Notes under the pieces: model-generated
The model's database searches: none
What the model saw: the letters and a program-made list of their open reading frames with translations, nothing else
Told to the model about the DNA's origin: nothing
Position numbers and translations under genes: made by a program
Source of the DNA: Rusavskia elegans
Lineage: Eukaryota > Ascomycota > Lecanoromycetes > Teloschistales > Teloschistaceae
Assembly: GCA_011316305.1 (NCBI GenBank)
Contig: SAUG01000025.1
Span: 391,196 to 455,195 of the forward strand
Direction: 5' to 3'
Length of the DNA stretch: 64,000 nt
In this document: positions 33,043 to 44,341 of the stretch, piece by piece
Position numbering within the stretch: the first letter of the stretch is position 1
Layout of the letters: every line of letters begins with the position of its first letter

Positions 33043-34506
33043 ATGGCCTTCCATCCTCAACCCAGCTATCTCCCGCACTCCGACTTCGATCCAGCCTACG
33101 GCCCGACCTATCCTGCTCAACCCTATTCCCAGCATCCCCAGCATCCCCAGCATCAGCAGCCTCCCTATCATCCATCTTACCATCCACATCCCGGCGCCGC
33201 CTTCAGTCAGCAGCCACACCAGCTTCCCGAACCCAATGCGCAGCGATCTCACCATGCACCGCACCAGCATCAGCAACTCCAGATGCCCAATCTGGCCCAT
33301 GGTCACGGACCTCCTCCTCCAGGATCCATGCCGCCGCCGTCTAGCATTCCAGAGAACTCCCTGTACCGTCAGAACTATGCCTACGCCTCACCAGCCCCAA
33401 GGACACCGGACCGTTGGCCGCTTGGCACCACCGACGACCAGCGTCAGATGCAGGAACAGTACCGCCAGCAAGGTAAGCAATCTTACCAATGCAACGAACC
33501 CGCTCTCCAAGCGCATCAACTAACGTCTATCACATCTCTGCCAGCCCAAACCCCGCAGCACCATCCGAACTATCTTCCCCAACCATCTCCGATATCCAGT
33601 GTGACACCAGCCGGTCCGGTTTCCTCTTTCCCTCCCACGACGCAGACACGCAGCCCCCCTCAGGTACAACCACCTCCTCAGAGCCCACGAATAGTCAACA
33701 GTCCTCCGTCAACACCTTCTCAGCCATCGCAGCAACCGATGACAACCACTACCGCTAAAACGCTCCCCGAATCCACTTCCTCTTTGCCTACCCCCGTCAA
33801 AGAGCCTGCAAACCCTGCCTCGTCTGCTCCAGCATCAGTTTCTCTCGAATCGCAGCGCGTCTCCGCTCTCCTTGAGCTGAATCGCGTACTCATCCAGGAA
33901 GTCGTTACGCTTCAAGAAAGTCAAAAAGAGAGCAAAGCAGGCACGCCAGCACCACAAACGCAGCAGACCCCCCAACATTCCTCCCCACCACCCGCAACAG
34001 AAGCGTCCACAAGCGGGACTCCGCAATCAAAGCTTGACCCAGCAAATTCAGCCAAAGAAGAGGGCGAAACCAACAACAACACGAACAATGACACCTCCGG
34101 CTCAACCACCACCAAACCTGCCCAGCCCCAGCCTCCCCAACAAAACAAAATTCCCAATAGCAAAGAATACATTGGATACATGCGCCGCCTCCAAGCGAAC
34201 CTCGCCTACCTCGCCAGCGTCGCGGACCGCCATCACAAGCCCGGCAGCCAAGTACCCCAATTTCCAGCCATCATGGAGGCGCCGGAAACGGCAGAGGGGG
34301 GAGGAGAAGACAACAAGGGCGGGAAAGAGAATATGAAGGAGTTGTATGCAAAATTAAGAGAGTTGTGGCCGGAGTATGTCAAGGGGAAGGTGAATACGCC
34401 CGGTAGCACCGCAGTCGCGACGGCGACCACAACGACGACGACAACAACGACAACGGCAATAAATGCACCCGCAACGAGTACGACTGCGACTACTGCAGCT
34501 GCGTGA
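33043..34506 (+). CDS. SSXT/SS18-like transcription coactivator
   Basis: Two exons, 33043-33472 and 33545-34506; 463 residues. The first 200 residues are Gln/Pro/His/Tyr-rich (QPGY-like). The SNH-type core appears in two halves: SALLELNRVLIQEVVTLQ (about 33862-33915) and KEYIGYMRRLQANLAYLASVADR (about 34163-34230), separated by some 80 low-complexity residues; a final helix MKELYAKLRELWPEY follows. Animal SS18 and plant GIF proteins use this domain to join SWI/SNF-type complexes and transcription factors; the fungal role is inferred. The tail is a Thr/Ala repeat. The 72-nt intron is a multiple of three without a stop, so its retention would keep the frame. Confidence 0.8.
   Translation: MAFHPQPSYLPHSDFDPAYGPTYPAQPYSQHPQHPQHQQPPYHPSYHPHPGAAFSQQPHQLPEPNAQRSHHAPHQHQQLQMPNLAHGHGPPPPGSMPPPSSIPENSLYRQNYAYASPAPRTPDRWPLGTTDDQRQMQEQYRQQGKQSYQCNEPALQAHQLTSITSLPAQTPQHHPNYLPQPSPISSVTPAGPVSSFPPTTQTRSPPQVQPPPQSPRIVNSPPSTPSQPSQQPMTTTTAKTLPESTSSLPTPVKEPANPASSAPASVSLESQRVSALLELNRVLIQEVVTLQESQKESKAGTPAPQTQQTPQHSSPPPATEASTSGTPQSKLDPANSAKEEGETNNNTNNDTSGSTTTKPAQPQPPQQNKIPNSKEYIGYMRRLQANLAYLASVADRHHKPGSQVPQFPAIMEAPETAEGGGEDNKGGKENMKELYAKLRELWPEYVKGKVNTPGSTAVATATTTTTTTTTTAINAPATSTTATTAAA
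34423..34456 (+). repeat. ACN microsatellite coding a threonine run
   Basis: Tandem ACA/ACG/ACC codons near the 3' end of the SSXT-like gene encode about ten consecutive threonines. Likely length-variable. Confidence 0.7.
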
Positions 34507-35152
34507 AGATGATCAGTTAGACGATTTATGAATTTCGACGCTCCAGGTGAATTTCCTCGTCCGGGTGTCCCCGTCTGAATGGTGAGTCTGAAGATCAAAT
34601 GCCAGTCCCTTCGAGAAATCGCATACGGAGAAAGGGTAATCCGAAGTCTCGATTTTCCCATTCGTGAGATCATGACCAGCAATTACGAAACTTCGTGCCG
34701 CTCATACGACCACACGAGGGAATGGATAGTAGGCGTCGCTTGACCTTTTTGGAAATGGAACTGATCTGGTTTATATTAGAAGACTCAAATTCCTGGCGGG
34801 ACAGGATTACCCGTGGGGCAGGACTGGTCGCAAAGGAATACTGGAATTTAGGAGCGAATCCAGCAGCGTAGGATTCAATCGGAATTACATAGCTGGGAGT
34901 GCTATTATTCGGACGCGTTACGTCGCCACAGCCAGGTACCATATGATTTATTCACCATGAAAATCCACACAGTTCAATGTGCAAATCCAGCATCAAGCTC
35001 GTAAGCGATATGAATGCATTAATGACTCCATATTGGCGATATGTATAGCATCGTTTCTTGCCGTATCCAACCAACCCAACCCAACCTCAAAAGACCATGA
35101 ACGGCCCATGATCTTCGAAACGCCATCAATTCCTTTCGCCCCACAATCTCAT
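34507..35152. other. Convergent intergenic, SSXT-like gene / INCENP
   Basis: 646 bp between two stop codons; expected to hold two 3' UTRs. A minus-strand frame at 34670-34942 has no recognised feature. Confidence 0.5.
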
Positions 35153-38100
35153 CTACAGTCCAAAGGTCCATCCCCCTTCCCTCCTCATCCTCTCTCTCGC
35201 CGCATTATCGCTCCGAATCTCCTCTTCCGTCAAGCGATCATTACCAGCCCAATTCGCGCTGCTCGTCCTGGACCGGAACCGATGATGTCGCTCCTTGAAC
35301 ATCTCCTCCATGTTGACCGCGGCCGAGGGACCAAAAATACTATCTGGGTCTTTATTCTTCTCCTGCTCCCGCAAGAGGTTATTCAGTATCGGTGACTGCA
35401 CCCATGATGGGAGCATGGCCCCTTTTGCTTTCTTGTCGTCTTCATGGTCGGAATCGTCTTCATCACTGTCCGTGGGGATATCCTCGAGCTGGATGTTCTC
35501 TCCGTTGACATACTGAGGCGATGATTTGGCCAGGGACTGATTGGTGAGTCGGGATTGGTTTGGGGTCTTGTGTGGCGGATGAGCTGCGTTGGTGTTCTCG
35601 GCGAAAACGATGCGTCCATTGGCGTATTTTGCCATGTCTGGCGCTTGGCCCGGTCGTTGGATCTGGCCTGGATGCTGATACTGGGGCTGGTACGGATTGC
35701 TGGGGATCGTGGGCTTAGCGTGTGAGTAGCCGTTGGCCATCGATGATGGAGGACCCATCAGACTCGGCCCGTATGGTCTCTGGACGTCCTTGAGCAGATT
35801 CGATTGTCTCTTCGGCGGCGCCATCGTCGGTCTGATACTAGGTTCTTCAGACGTCTCATCATCCGTCCGTCTCCGCTTTGCGTCCATTGGTTGGTATTGC
35901 TGGCCACCTTGCAGTCGTGAGTGGCGTACAGGCTCCTCGGCTTCTGGTTCGAGTACTCGCTTGATGGGAGCTCTTGTTTGGTTTGGCGCGAGCCGACTGA
36001 AGTCTTGGGCGGTCTGCATCTTGGAAACCGGTCTTGCACCACCAAGCTCTGGACGTACATTCGCTGGTGCTTGGTGCTGTGAGACAGATGTGGTGCGCTG
36101 CACCTCTTTCTTGGCTAATTCTTGTCGTCGCTTCTCGATCGCCTGCCGTTGGGCTATCTTCTTGGGGTCGTCGGCAGCAGCTGCACGATCTCGTTCGCGC
36201 TGTCTATCGGCTTCTTGACGCTGCGCCTGCTCCTGGCGCCGGGTTTCTTCCTGTTGAACGGCTCGTTTACGTTCAATATCTTTCTTTTGCTCAAGTTTTC
36301 GTTGAACCTCCTTCTCGTCCTACATAACGTGAGTGAATGACCACAAGCGATGACAACAGGCATCAAGGCATCAAACTACTTACTTGTTCTTTCTTCCTCT
36401 CCGCTGCGATGAGCGCCTTCGGTTTAGAATTTGCAGCATTTCGGAAACTGTTGTTGGACGCTGCTGTTTGGATAGATGCTGTACTTGTCTTTTTGCTTAA
36501 GCCTGGGCGCTTGTTCGAAGGCGGTGGGAGGGAGTCCTGAAGGCCTGACGAGATGGCTGCATTGGTAAGCGGGATGCGTTGAGAAAGCGTGCCCACCCGG
36601 ATTGCTACTCTTTGCGGTTCCGGCTTGTGTGCCGGCTCTTTCGCTGGTTTGATCGGTCTTTTTGCGTTTGGCCTCTGCAGTTGTGACTGATTGGAAGGCG
36701 GAGGTTGGTTATTCGTTGCAGTGACGTTATCCACTACATCCTCTTCAGTAGTTTTCGGAGCAACCACTGCCTCCTGTTGTTTTTCCATACGTCTCGGGCT
36801 CTTTCTTGTAGCTTGCTCCCGGATTATGGGCGGCTGGTCCGGCTTAACAATTGCCGGCTCATCAGGCCCGTCAAAACGGTTGACCTGCATTTTGTGATCC
36901 TGCATTTCTGCTGCTGCCTCTTGCGCAGAAATAGGAATTTCAGAAGCAAATGTCTTGGCGAGCTTTTCGGGGTCGTCGTTGGCTTGTTGGCGCTCCGGTT
37001 CCTTCTTCTCTTTTTCTATGGAACCACGTGTTTTACGGCCTTCAGCAGGTTTTGCTGGGTTTACCGGAGGATCAGTGAAAGATGATAGCATCTTCTCATC
37101 TGGTCGAAAGGTTGGATATAGGCCTGCGTCATTCTGCGCGCCGAAAGGTTTGCTGGGTGGTGGATTGAGTGGCGTGCCAACCTGAGCCTGGTTCTGTAAT
37201 TCCATTTTTGCCTGCGCAGACGCACCTGCACTGCTTGTGAAAAGACCTCTTGCTGTTTTCATGATGGATTGCAGTTTGGATTTAGAAGCACTCAAAGGTC
37301 CGTCGGCATATCGATTGGAAGCGGGTGTTTCGATTGGCGTTGTTGATCGGATTACTTGGTCTGCTTGAGCGGGTTGGGATGGAACTGTGGTGTTGGGGGA
37401 GCCAGATTCACTGTCCCTTGGTAGTGAATGCCGTCGCGGGGACGATTTTGTGTCATGGCAGTTGTGTCCAAATTCCCGATCGCTGATGTTGACTTTACCG
37501 CGAAGGTTCTCCATTACGTCCGCCGATATGCTCTTGGAGAGCATTGGACGAGACGAGTCGATGGCTCGCGCTGGTGGGGGCTTGATCCAGTCGTCATCTT
37601 CTTCGTTCACGTTTGGAGGTTGCTCGCCGTTATTTCGTAGCGCTGAATCAAGGGAAAGGTCAGGATATGGCGGCTGAGCCAGTGTTGCCGCAGCAGGGAT
37701 TGACTTGGTTGGTCGAGCAGGTTGCGACTTCCCTAACATGTTAATTCGATCGTGCAACCTCTGAGTGGAGGATTTGTTGTGCAATCTCGCGACCTTTGCT
37801 TCCCCATCGGATTCCTGGCGTGCTGCTGGAGGCCTTTCACTGGCATCAAGATCCATGTGGTCCTTTCCATGAGTCTCGGATTCCACCTCTGGCTGGCGAG
37901 AACTACCCAAAGACTTATCCCCAGTGATTTTGCCAAGAAAGCTACCTCGACTCATCAAACCTTTCGAAGCGTCCACATGGCTTATCCGTGAAACTCTGGC
38001 GCCGATGCTCTTCTTCGTTGTTAAAGGTTCACGAGCAGGAAGTGTAGCAAAAGTCAGACTGCTTTTGCGTACAAGTCCCTTGATCGCGGGACTGGATCCT

Positions 38101-39024
38101 GCTGATGCTGACCGCAGGGAATCATCCACAGCCTCTTCATCTACAACAGATTCTTTATCTCCGACTTCATTTTCAACTGCTGAGTCTTTGTTTTGTTCTG
38201 TCTGCTGAGGCTTGGGTGAAGTAATATCCATGGTAGGCGCGTCGATCTGGGGTTCATGAGCCTGGGGTGAGTTGTCCCTGTCCGTGGCTGAATCAGGAGC
38301 CTCCTTCGACGGTTCACGAGCGAGCTCCTCCTTGGCTGAATGAAACGAAACATCGAAAGCACTTTGCTCTCTGGACAGTCTTGGTCTCGGTGCGTCCAAA
38401 AGCGCAGACAAGGCTTGCTCCTTTGGTTGCGGAATGTCTGACAATGGTACAGTGCCGCGTTCGTCGACGTCCATCTCATCCTCCGTCATACCATGATACC
38501 CAGAGTCGTGACTCGTCTTCGTGTTTTTCCCAATCCTAGGAAGTGCAGCATCTTGGGCAACGTCGAATCGTCGTAGTTCTTTAGGGACCTTGGGATTGCG
38601 GCCGGGACTCGTCACAAGCTTTGCATTCGGGGCAAATATGTCGTTGAGAGGCTGGACGACGTGTCAGCGATAATGAGCGGGGCAAGTATCAGAAGGCCAA
38701 TTACTTCTCGAACCTCCAATGGATTTCGTTTTCGTGCGGTGCGCGGCGTCTTTCCTCGTAGTTTTCCAGGAGTTTTGAATACTTCAGTGATGTTCCTAGG
38801 CAGCATCAGTATGTTCTACGCTTAGAAACGAATGAACAGTCGTACACCTGGTTCTTGCTGAAGATGTCGGCCATATGCTCGTTGAGGAAATCCAACTCAT
38901 TTCGAACCGAGAACGCAAAGTCGTCCGCTTCCTGGGCCGAGAATTGAGCGACCTGCTGGTTCTCCTGGTCTAACCATGGCAACGAGCCGATCGCGGGCGT
39001 TATGATCTTTGACTTTGACGCCAT
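35153..39024 (-). CDS. Inner centromere protein INCENP (Sli15/Pic1)
   Basis: Four exons: 39024-38846, 38795-38705, 38651-36384 and 36319-35153; 1234 residues. The N-terminus (FSVRNELDFLNEHMADIFSKNQ then VNITEVFKTPGKLRGKTPR) is the fungal INCENP CEN-box region that binds survivin/borealin partners. A long disordered middle is followed by an Arg/Glu/Gln/Lys helix (EVQRKLEQKKDIERKR) and the C-terminal IN box that binds and activates Aurora kinase, from LPSWVQSPILNNLLREQEK to the end, with the conserved SS pair in RTSSANW and the terminal RREGGWTFGL. It is the scaffold of the chromosomal passenger complex. The first donor must be used 2 nt downstream of a tempting GTGTAC to keep the frame. Confidence 0.94.
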
Positions 39025-39552
39025 AAGGGCGTTGGGGGATGTCGAGTTGCTGGATGCCGTCGAGCTTGGTGGTTTTGCAGTATGATCTTGATGTAAACAT
39101 TGAATCCTTAGTCATCATCACGCTAAATAGTTCCCCCATCCGAGGGATAGGTAATAGCTGACTCCCAATTTACTCGCCCGGTAGTATGAAATCATTCAAA
39201 TGCTCATGTAGGAAAAAAGCCAAGTTGGTTCTCGGACCAAAATAGTTGGGCGGGGGTTACGGTTTCATCTCACACACGTTGGTTCTCAGCCCCCCCTTGC
39301 ACGGCATTGAAATTGATTAATGAAGTAGCGGGTCTTAGCTGAAGGGATACATACCCAGTACCTGGAATTCTTCGAAAGTAGCAAAGGATATTTACATTCA
39401 ATTGAAGCTCGCTCACAAGCTATGTCTTTGAGACATGCCTCCGATCTTTTCAAGAATCTGCCCAATCATCAAACTTACACCTTCTGACAAGTTTCCTACA
39501 CGATTATGAAATACAGAGATCTTAAACCCAATTGCTACACATTGGTCGTTCA
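39025..39552. other. INCENP promoter / 3' flank of the SGNH gene
   Basis: 528 bp between two minus-strand genes. No gene or clear motif. Confidence 0.5.
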
Positions 39553-41320
39553 TCATACCCGAACAGGGGTGCTGATCCAACCCCGCCCAGCTGCTCTTTG
39601 CAGTGCTTGAATCCAGGCCTGGGCCATCTTGTTGTATCCAGCATCATTGGGATGCACTCCATCAATGAGATCATCGGTTGTGATAGGCATCCAGACCTTC
39701 ATGACCTTCTTACCCGCACCCTGTCTCAGGTTGATGACACTTGCTAGCCTGGCATTGAATGTCACAAATTTATCGAACACGCCGGGCCGGGACGAAGGGA
39801 TAAGTTGAGAAACCAGTACCACGGCATCTGGGGCGACTGAAGTGACATGATCGATGAGTGTTCCAAGACGGTCCGGAGCTTGATCAATGTTGTTATTGGT
39901 GAGGAGGTCATTTGTACCAACGTGTATCAAGACCACATTGGGTCGTGATGGAAGAGACACACCGGCAACAGTGTCGACGTCCTTGATGATCCAACCGGGA
40001 TGACCTTCGTGTAGCAAAGGCACTGTTCCCTGAGAGCCGACGTAGGTGACTGTGTTTGTCTTCCGTAACGTGTCGTACATGATCTTACGGAAGCCGAGGC
40101 CATCACTACTGGCAAAGCCTTGAGTGATAGAAGCGCCAAGAGGCAAGATGCGTAGGTTGTAACCAGACAAGGTAGGTCCTTGGGCTATCTGTGAGACGAT
40201 CTCATCTCGGATCGCGTTTTGGCCCTGGGTGGTTGGGTGCATTATTCGCTCCCAATTGTTGAGGCTCGTTCCGGAACCGCTCTTGGTCAATGTGAGGTAG
40301 GACGTTCTCTGGATAGACTTCGCCATTCGGCACGTCGCGTACTCGTTCCAACCACCGTTAGGGTTGCAGGTAGCTGGAGGCTTCAACTTTTCGTACGGTG
40401 CGCGCGTTATTGGGGTTTTGAGGCCATCTCCGGCAGCAAACCACGTATTGACATCCCCTGAGCCAGTCCCCTCGACACCAAATCTGCAGAGGCGATGCTG
40501 GTTGAATCGATCGTCATAATCGATGTATTGGACGGGATACTGCCGTATGTTTTCACCCGGTACTTGCGCCCGGTTGTACTTGGTAACAAGGTAATTCTGC
40601 CACCAGTTGAAACGATGAATAAGCTCGTTGAGCTTCTTGCGAACTGTAGGGGTCAAATATTTCTGCTGTCCCTGGCCGACATACACGGCCAGCGATGTCT
40701 GGGTGCATGATGGTGTTGTTTCGGCAAAGAAAGCAGCATTTCCAACGACATGAATCTTCCCAGAATTTGGTCCCAGTACTGAGCCAGTCTTCGTCAAAAG
40801 ATTATTCCACGAGGATGCGAAGGCTGCGCCGGACATGAAACTTGCAGCATTTGCAAGAAGTTGTGTACAATCCAAGGATGCAGAGCCGATGAAATTGTAT
40901 ACACAAGCATCGAGGATTTGCACCAGCCCGATGTCGTTCGCTCCAGCTGACAAAGTCACGTAGTTACTGTTCATGAGTAGCTTTGGTACCTCTTGGTCCG
41001 CGACGAACGAGATGGTCGCGTCTGGATTCGACAAATATTGAGGCTTTTTGCCCTGCAGGCAAGGATCCGATTCCATGAGCTTTTCATAGTCTTGCGCTCC
41101 ACCCCCAACGATGTTCGAGTAAGAGTCGCCTAATGAAGCCCAATTCTTGATGGGCAAGTTCGCCGCACATTGGGCAGAAGTCGGAGCGCCATTGGTGGTT
41201 GTTACCACTGGATAGGTCAGTTAACCTCCTCGCCTAAAAGACTCGGGGGAGTTTGTCCATACGTATGATCAATACCGTGACAAGGCTTCCGAAAGTACAA
41301 GCAATCAAGGTTCCCCCCAT
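39553..41320 (-). CDS. Secreted protein with two tandem SGNH/GDSL hydrolase domains
   Basis: Two exons, 41320-41263 and 41207-39553 (55-nt intron with a TAACTGAC branch site); 570 residues. The spliced N-terminus is a hydrophobic signal-like segment (residues 1 to about 27, ending NGAPTSAQ). Domain 1 (about 40-350) has Ser48 in SLGDSYS, Asn110 in SAGANDIG and His343 in MHPTTQGQ. Domain 2 (about 370-560) has Ser379 in LGASITQGF, Gly422 in EGHPGW, Asn452 in HVGTNDLL and His538 in DGVHPNDAGY. Both active sites therefore look intact. Such esterases act on acylated lipids or carbohydrate esters; the substrate is not predictable. The start Met is inferred and a further 5' exon is possible. Confidence 0.87.
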
Positions 41321-42423
41321 GATGAGTCGTTTGTATGATGTGGATGCTTTCTGTGCGGAAGCTACAGTGTAGAGTGGTGGTGAATTGCAACGTGAGGCCA
41401 TGCAACGCTCACGATCCTTACGTTAAAGTCAGGTACAAAGGGCTTGCTAAATCAGGTGGGAAATTGGGCATCGCCAATGTGTTGGTATTGATGAAGAAGT
41501 CAACAATGTCGGCTTCTTGGCGGAAGGAGAAGGCGCAAAGCTGGAGTCCTCGAAATCCGCCTCGATGAGAGCCATGGAGATTTTTCTTTGTTGGTTTCTT
41601 AGAATCGCTGCAAACAAAAAGAGAGATGCTTTGTGCAATAGCGATCTGAATGCATTAGCTACCAGGGATTGGTGGTATGCTCGCCATACAGGTCACTCGT
41701 ATTCACGTGGGCTTAAATGGAGGAGACAAAGGGGAAGTATATCGAAGGAGCTGTTCTGCTCAAGGTAATCCTTCAAACAAAGCCAATGCTCGGCTCGAAT
41801 TCCTCGAACCATATGAGAAGACAAACCATGTGTTTGGATTGTAAACTCCTCATCTCGTAAAATTTACGCATGCAATGATGAATGACAGTTTAGGAGACAA
41901 CTTATGAACGCGACAGATGCTGGGAGAGGGAAGTAACAGTGCACCCGTAGGTGGCCAGCCAGATGCTTTGGTAGTCATTACAGGCAACTTATGCTTTGGT
42001 GAACATCAGATCAAATGCGGCATTTAAAACGAATGTTTAGTATAGAACACGGTCAGGTTGTTTCGTGGCTCGGCTTCTCATGCTGCGAACGAGGTCTCAG
42101 GATGAGTTTTACTCATAGGTAGTCATACACTACGTCGTCAACACATATTGCATGGAAGGCGAACAGATCGAATAGATGTGTTTCACCGAATTAAGACGTC
42201 TAACACGTATGTAAACATTAACTTTGGGATAAGAGGTGAGGATGAAGAGTCATAGGGCTGAGTTAGATGCCTTTGATCTGCTTACCAATCTAAGCCAAGT
42301 CGGGGTTGAAGTCGCCACCGCGACCTCAACGGCCGAAAACATTAATGGGACGACATCTCTTGTTCCCCGGCATGAGCAGGGCAGAAGTCGACCACTCAGT
42401 CTCGCACTCCACCAACCTATGCC
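41321..42423. other. Intergenic, SGNH promoter to acyl-CoA dehydrogenase pseudogene
   Basis: 1.1 kb with only short, feature-free open frames. It contains the divergent upstream regions of the SGNH gene and the pseudogene. Confidence 0.5.
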
Positions 42424-43872
42424 ATGGCCCAGCCTGCTCTGGCCTCCGTGCTCCGTCGTGGGGCTTATCGACGTATTCGAGGTTCGATGACAGCTACTTT
42501 TGGCTTCAGTCAAAACCCTCAATGGAGAATAATGGACCTCACTGGTTTTAGTGAGATGCAGCTCCAAGTCAATGACTCTGTCTCGAAGATATGTGCCCAA
42601 TTCCCTGACGAATACTGGGCTCTCCGAGACCAGGATGAGAAATATCCGCACCAGTTGCATGCTGCTCTTGCGAAAGATCGCGTTATGGGCATCGCTTTGC
42701 CTCAAAAGCTCGGTGGTGCTGGTCTTGAAATTTCGGAAGCAACTATGATGTTGCTGACAGTTTTTCAAAGTGGAGCAGGCATTGCCGGCCCTCAGTCAAT
42801 CCATGCAAATGTCTATGCCCCCCAGCCTGTCGCGAAATGTGCTGCCGAGGAGCAGCGCAGTCGTATGCTCCCGAGGCTCATCAGTGGTGAGTGGAAAGCC
42901 TGCTTTGGCGTCACTGAGCCCAGGCCAGCAACCTCGTAGAAGCCGTCCAGATGCGAGCCAATGCTCACACCCATCGCCAGCACCGGTCTGGAGACTCTCA
43001 AATTGCGGACTCGGGCTGTGAGAGATGGCGATGTCTACAGAATATCCGGTCAGAAGATTTGAATTTCCTCGGCACAAGTAGAATCCAAACGTATCCTTCT
43101 CGCTCGTCCCACTCCACTTGAAGAAGTGAAGAAGCCATCCGAAGGCCTGTCTCTTTTCTTTATTGATATGGGGATTAGGCAAAATCAAAGCATCCAGCAT
43201 CCTCTTGCGTTGGCATACATGGAATCTTGAAGCCGCAAAACTGGCCACCTATCACGCAGCGAGGCTTTATGATGCAAGTGGAAAAGGTTCGGAATTGACG
43301 ACTCAGAACGTCGGCATCGTCTGTAGCTCTGCAAAATTCCTTGCTGCAGAAGCAGGGTATGCGGCCTGTGAGCGAACGGTAAGTCAAAAACGTTCTGACT
43401 GTGTAACAGCCTCGTTGTGTCAAAAATCAATCACAGTGAGAGGCACTGAGCAACTGACGAATCCCCTTGAGAATTTGATACCTTCTATTTCACTGCTACC
43501 ACGGCCATTGCTATCCCGTTCAATTCACGCTTTCAGCGCAGCGTGCATGGTGCTATGACATGTAAACCATCGTTGGACCGACCTCCCTTCTCGAGGTACC
43601 GGCTGTCGTACCGCCATGTTGCGATTGATGTTTAACATGACGAACCACGTTCAACGCTGAATCATAATGTAGGTTCTCACTCTAGGGGGTCTCGGCTACG
43701 CTACTGAGTATCATGTGGAACGGTATCTTCGGGAATGCTTTGTGCCTCGGATCGCCCCTGTCAGCAAGGTAAACACGTGGACTGGTTCTTAACGATTCTT
43801 TGCTCACTGGTGACAGGAAAAGATCATGAAATACATCGGTGAGAAGCTCTTGGATTGCCGAAGACCTACTAA
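42424..43872 (+). pseudogene. Decayed acyl-CoA dehydrogenase gene
   Basis: Recognisable acyl-CoA dehydrogenase blocks lie in order: N-terminal helices from DLTGFSEMQLQV through YPHQLHAALAKD and GIALPQKLGGAGLEISEATMM, ACFGVTEP, GLETLKLRTRAVRDGDVYRISGQKI, SEGLSLFFID, IQHPLALAYM, AAKLATYHAARLYD, and LGGLGYATEYHVERYLRECFVPRIAPV. Lesions: a stop at 42937 after an aberrant junction; TGA at 43060-43062 where the family has Trp (QKIW); loss of roughly 90 codons near 43172, removing the FAD/substrate middle part; a one-base frameshift near 43222; and a one-base loss near 43854 just before the original stop at 43870. The normal enzyme performs the FAD-dependent first step of acyl-CoA beta-oxidation. 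Two introns seem preserved (43379-43672 and 43769-43816). Confidence 0.88.
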
Positions 43873-44341
43873 ACCTTCGTGTTGGCCGTAGCTCTTCAGT
43901 TGCATTGCTGTTGTCGGGCGCTCTCCTCGGCGACCTGGTAACTGAAAAAGATGACATTCAAGGCGGCGAGGATGATAAGCAGCGGTATACTCTTCAGACT
44001 CGCAGTCTTATTAGCGCTTCATAGAGTAAGGTACCTTAATCGTGTCCTCAGATGACACATGGCGCGTCTACTCTAGTCTGATGTTTATCGCACCTGCCGC
44101 CTTCACTGTACTCCTCACCGCTACCGCCGGCGCGTTCAGGAACATACTCTACAACCTTCAGTTTTCTTCTTCCCACTTGTCCTCCAACACCGGTGTATCA
44201 GTTACTTATCGTCAAACGTCAAAGCACAATCAGCCTCCTCATGTAGTTGATCATCCAGAGAGATTCTGGCATATTTGCACTCCAGTGCTGAAATTACTGC
44301 TTTCGAACGAGCCACAGACACCTCACCACCATACCTCAGCC
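43873..44341. other. Intergenic, pseudogene to orphan ORF
   Basis: About 470 bp. The 44042-44533 open frame that crosses into the next gene has no recognised content. Confidence 0.45.

Noticed and set aside
42424..43872. Repeat-induced point mutation as cause of the pseudogene
   Set aside because: One TGG-to-TGA change fits, but indels and a large deletion dominate and the stretch is not AT-rich as RIP would leave it.
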